NCBI RefSeq assembly: GCF_017876795.1
Contig: NZ_JAGIOR010000005.1
Coordinates: 124,001-188,000 of the forward strand
Source: Rhizobium leguminosarum
GTDB taxonomy: Bacteria; Pseudomonadota; Alphaproteobacteria; Rhizobiales; Rhizobiaceae
DNA: 64,000 nt
Direction of reading: 5' to 3'
Below the pieces are notes generated by a model that ran no database searches, was not told where the DNA came from, and saw only the letters and a program-made list of their open reading frames with translations. How positions within the stretch are numbered: the stretch's first letter is position 1; every line of letters starts with the position of its first letter. This document shows positions 62,476 to 64,000 of this stretch, one piece after another. The translations under genes and the position numbers were made by a program.

Positions 62476-62603
62476 TCCATATCCTTTCAAAAATTACTTG
62501 CCTTACGAGACAATATTGAAACAGGATTGTGAAAGGAATTTCATCCTGATTTGTCAGGGGGATCGGCGAAGTTCCGCAAACGACCGTTTATGAAAGGACC
62601 TCG
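62476..62603. other. tnpA-tnpR intergenic region, probable res site
   Basis: 128 bp between divergent tnpA and tnpR, AT-richer than its surroundings, where Tn3 elements have promoters and the resolution site. Confidence 0.5.
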
Positions 62604-63194
62604 ATGCTGATCGGCTACGCCCGGGTGAGCAAGGGAGACGAGCAATCGAACAAGGCCCAGGCCCGTGCCCTGTCCGAAGCTGGCTGCAAGCGCGTGTTCG
62701 AAGAAAAGGCGTCCGGCGGGCGTTGGGACCGGCCCGAATTGCACCGCATGCTCGATCAACTGCGCGATGGCGACACCGTCGTTGTCTGGAAGCTCGATCG
62801 CCTGTCACGTTCGCTGAAGGATGTCCTGCATCTGATGGATCGGATTGCCAGTGCGGGCGCCGGGTTTCGGTCCCTCACCGAGGCTATCGACACGACAACG
62901 GCGGCAGGGCGACTGATGATGCAAATGGTGGGATCCTTTGCGGAATTCGAACGCGCCATGATCCGGGAGAGGACCACGACGGGCCTTGCTCAGGCACGTG
63001 CCGAAGGCCGAATTGGGGGACGCCGTAAGAAGCTCGACCCGAAGAAACGTCGGGAAATCGCCGAGAGCGTCTTGTCAGGCCGCAAAAGCGGAGCCGAAAT
63101 GGCGAGACTTTACGATATCAGCGAACCGACGGTTTCGCGCATCGTCGCTGAACATCGCCAGAATACGGAGACCTTCCATGCCGACCAGCCATGA
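62604..63194 (+). CDS. tnpR: Tn3-family resolvase
   Basis: 196 aa. MLIGYARVSKGDEQSNKAQA (catalytic S9), VVVWKLDRLSRSLKDVLHLM, MVGSFAEFERAMIRERTTTG, C-terminal helix-turn-helix KSGAEMARLYDISEPTVSRI. AAGGACCTCG precedes the ATG. Divergent from tnpA. Confidence 0.95.
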   Translation: MLIGYARVSKGDEQSNKAQARALSEAGCKRVFEEKASGGRWDRPELHRMLDQLRDGDTVVVWKLDRLSRSLKDVLHLMDRIASAGAGFRSLTEAIDTTTAAGRLMMQMVGSFAEFERAMIRERTTTGLAQARAEGRIGGRRKKLDPKKRREIAESVLSGRKSGAEMARLYDISEPTVSRIVAEHRQNTETFHADQP

Positions 63195-64000
63195 CCTGAA
63201 AGGTCTGATGAAGTTCCTCGCGCGGGAAGAATGGCGCGAATGCTTCGATGAAGTGTTTTACGACCATTTCGGGCCGGTCCTGGATGCTGGCGACATGGAC
63301 TTCGAGGACATTGCCGAGACCCTCGGCGAGGTTTGGGCTATGACGCTCTGGGGTTGCGCCTTCGAAGATTTCCTGACCCAAGACTTCGAGGTCGAGGGCG
63401 GCAACATCGTCGACGAATATCTCAAACGTCGCGGCTGGAAGGAAAATGCCCAGGCAAAAACCTATATGAAGGCGCTGCGTACTTCCGTCATGAGCCTTTA
63501 CGAGGTCAGTGAGATCATGCCGGGTAAGTCGCTCGTTGCTCGCGACCTTGTTCGCGGTGGCGACCCGATCGCGGTCAGTGAGGGAACAGCAACCAAAACG
63601 CTTAAGCAATGGGACCGGATTGCCGCCCGAATTGTGCCCGTCATGGGCAAAAATGTCTTCGCCGGAGGCCTTTTGCCGTTCACGCCGCAGGCCACCGATG
63701 CGCTGTTCGACGGCCTGCGACAGATGTTCGGCAAAAAGAATGCAAAGAAGCTGCCGGTCATCAGGGACGAGGAGCTTCAGGTGGCGGCCTCCATGTTCAC
63801 ACTTTCATGGCTGTTCGATACGCTTGAGCGGGCCATGGGGCTGCCAGCGATCCAGAACGGTGATGGGGATGAACTCGTTTTCCACGACGTCAGGTTTCCG
63901 CTCGCCTCCGGAGTTTCCCAGAAGGATATTGCCGCACGGGTGGGCAATATTCCCAGCATGTCGCAGGAAAACGCAAAATTCTGGAATTGGCTTGAGCAAA
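63178..64000 (+). CDS. Transposon passenger protein of unknown function (partial)
   Basis: Starts at the ATG at 63178, overlapping the tnpR end by 17 bp, and runs off the window (274 codons in view). MPTSHDLKGLMKFLAREEWR, FGPVLDAGDMDFEDIAETLG, EVWAMTLWGCAFEDFLTQDF, AKTYMKALRTSVMSLYEVSE, LKQWDRIAARIVPVMGKNVF. I recall similar passengers in rhizobial and other alphaproteobacterial Tn3 elements but cannot name a domain. No signal peptide. The close coupling to tnpR suggests it moves with the transposon. Confidence 0.75.
   Translation, partial: MPTSHDLKGLMKFLAREEWRECFDEVFYDHFGPVLDAGDMDFEDIAETLGEVWAMTLWGCAFEDFLTQDFEVEGGNIVDEYLKRRGWKENAQAKTYMKALRTSVMSLYEVSEIMPGKSLVARDLVRGGDPIAVSEGTATKTLKQWDRIAARIVPVMGKNVFAGGLLPFTPQATDALFDGLRQMFGKKNAKKLPVIRDEELQVAASMFTLSWLFDTLERAMGLPAIQNGDGDELVFHDVRFPLASGVSQKDIAARVGNIPSMSQENAKFWNWLEQ

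Larger units (their letters stand above)
59469..64000. mobile_element. Second Tn3-family transposon (right end outside)
   Basis: Left end at 59469-59528, then tnpA (minus), tnpR (plus) and a passenger gene (plus). The divergent tnpA/tnpR order differs from the first transposon. The right terminus is not in the window. Confidence 0.88.

Overview
The window looks like part of a large repABC plasmid from a Rhizobiaceae alphaproteobacterium, most likely a Rhizobium of the R. etli / R. leguminosarum type. The support is a fixNOQP operon next to fixK and a hybrid fixL, a K-box-like site upstream of fixK, a complete repABC cassette, SyrB-type proteins, and the block of conserved hypothetical genes typical of rhizobial plasmid backbones (DUF736, DUF2493, Toprim, a methylase/strawberry-notch helicase, DUF932, a ParB-like protein). 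No tRNA, rRNA or CRISPR array was seen.

Layout. (1) 1-7.4 kb: microaerobic respiration. fixG (cut by the window edge and carrying an internal deletion) and fixN-O-Q-P plus a small ORF lie on the minus strand. fixK and a hybrid histidine kinase fixL (heme PAS plus receiver) lie on the plus strand. FixK/FNR boxes precede fixN and fixG. (2) 7.7-11.7 kb: an IS66 remnant, a structured non-coding zone rich in inverted repeats, one hypothetical gene, and a deleted group II intron joined to the 3' end of an HU gene. (3) 11.7-25.4 kb: plasmid backbone, almost all minus strand, including a Phd-type antitoxin with a frameshifted toxin and a broken ParB-like gene. (4) 25.6-33.2 kb: two SyrB-like genes, an AbiE toxin-antitoxin pair, a parS-like palindrome, and repC-ctRNA-repB-repA. 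(5) 33.7-38.9 kb: a serine recombinase and a complete Tn3-family transposon.

(6) 39.3-45.8 kb: a translationally coupled hxsD-hxsB-hxsC-hxsA operon (His-Xaa-Ser system). Two radical SAM proteins are paired with a secreted protein carrying five tandem His-Xaa-Ser triplets and a peptidoglycan-binding-like end. It is followed by a secreted ClpP-like protein and a convergent DUF4236/SH3-like membrane protein. (7) 46.6-49.5 kb: a compact probable defence operon with a ThsB-like TIR, a caspase-like protease, a small RyR-like protein and a DUF3800 protein, resembling the TIR-caspase (type IV Thoeris) arrangement. (8) 49.7-64 kb: a nest of mobile DNA. A large-serine-recombinase element sits inside an IS66 tnpB with a GG core at both junctions, followed by a stray Tn3 end, IS21, IS5 and IS6 pieces, truncated metabolic and repA genes, a thioredoxin-like gene, and a second Tn3-family transposon running off the right edge.

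The two segments most worth pursuing are the hxs operon and the TIR/caspase/RyR/DUF3800 locus. All functional statements come from reading translated motifs by eye; no database search was run.
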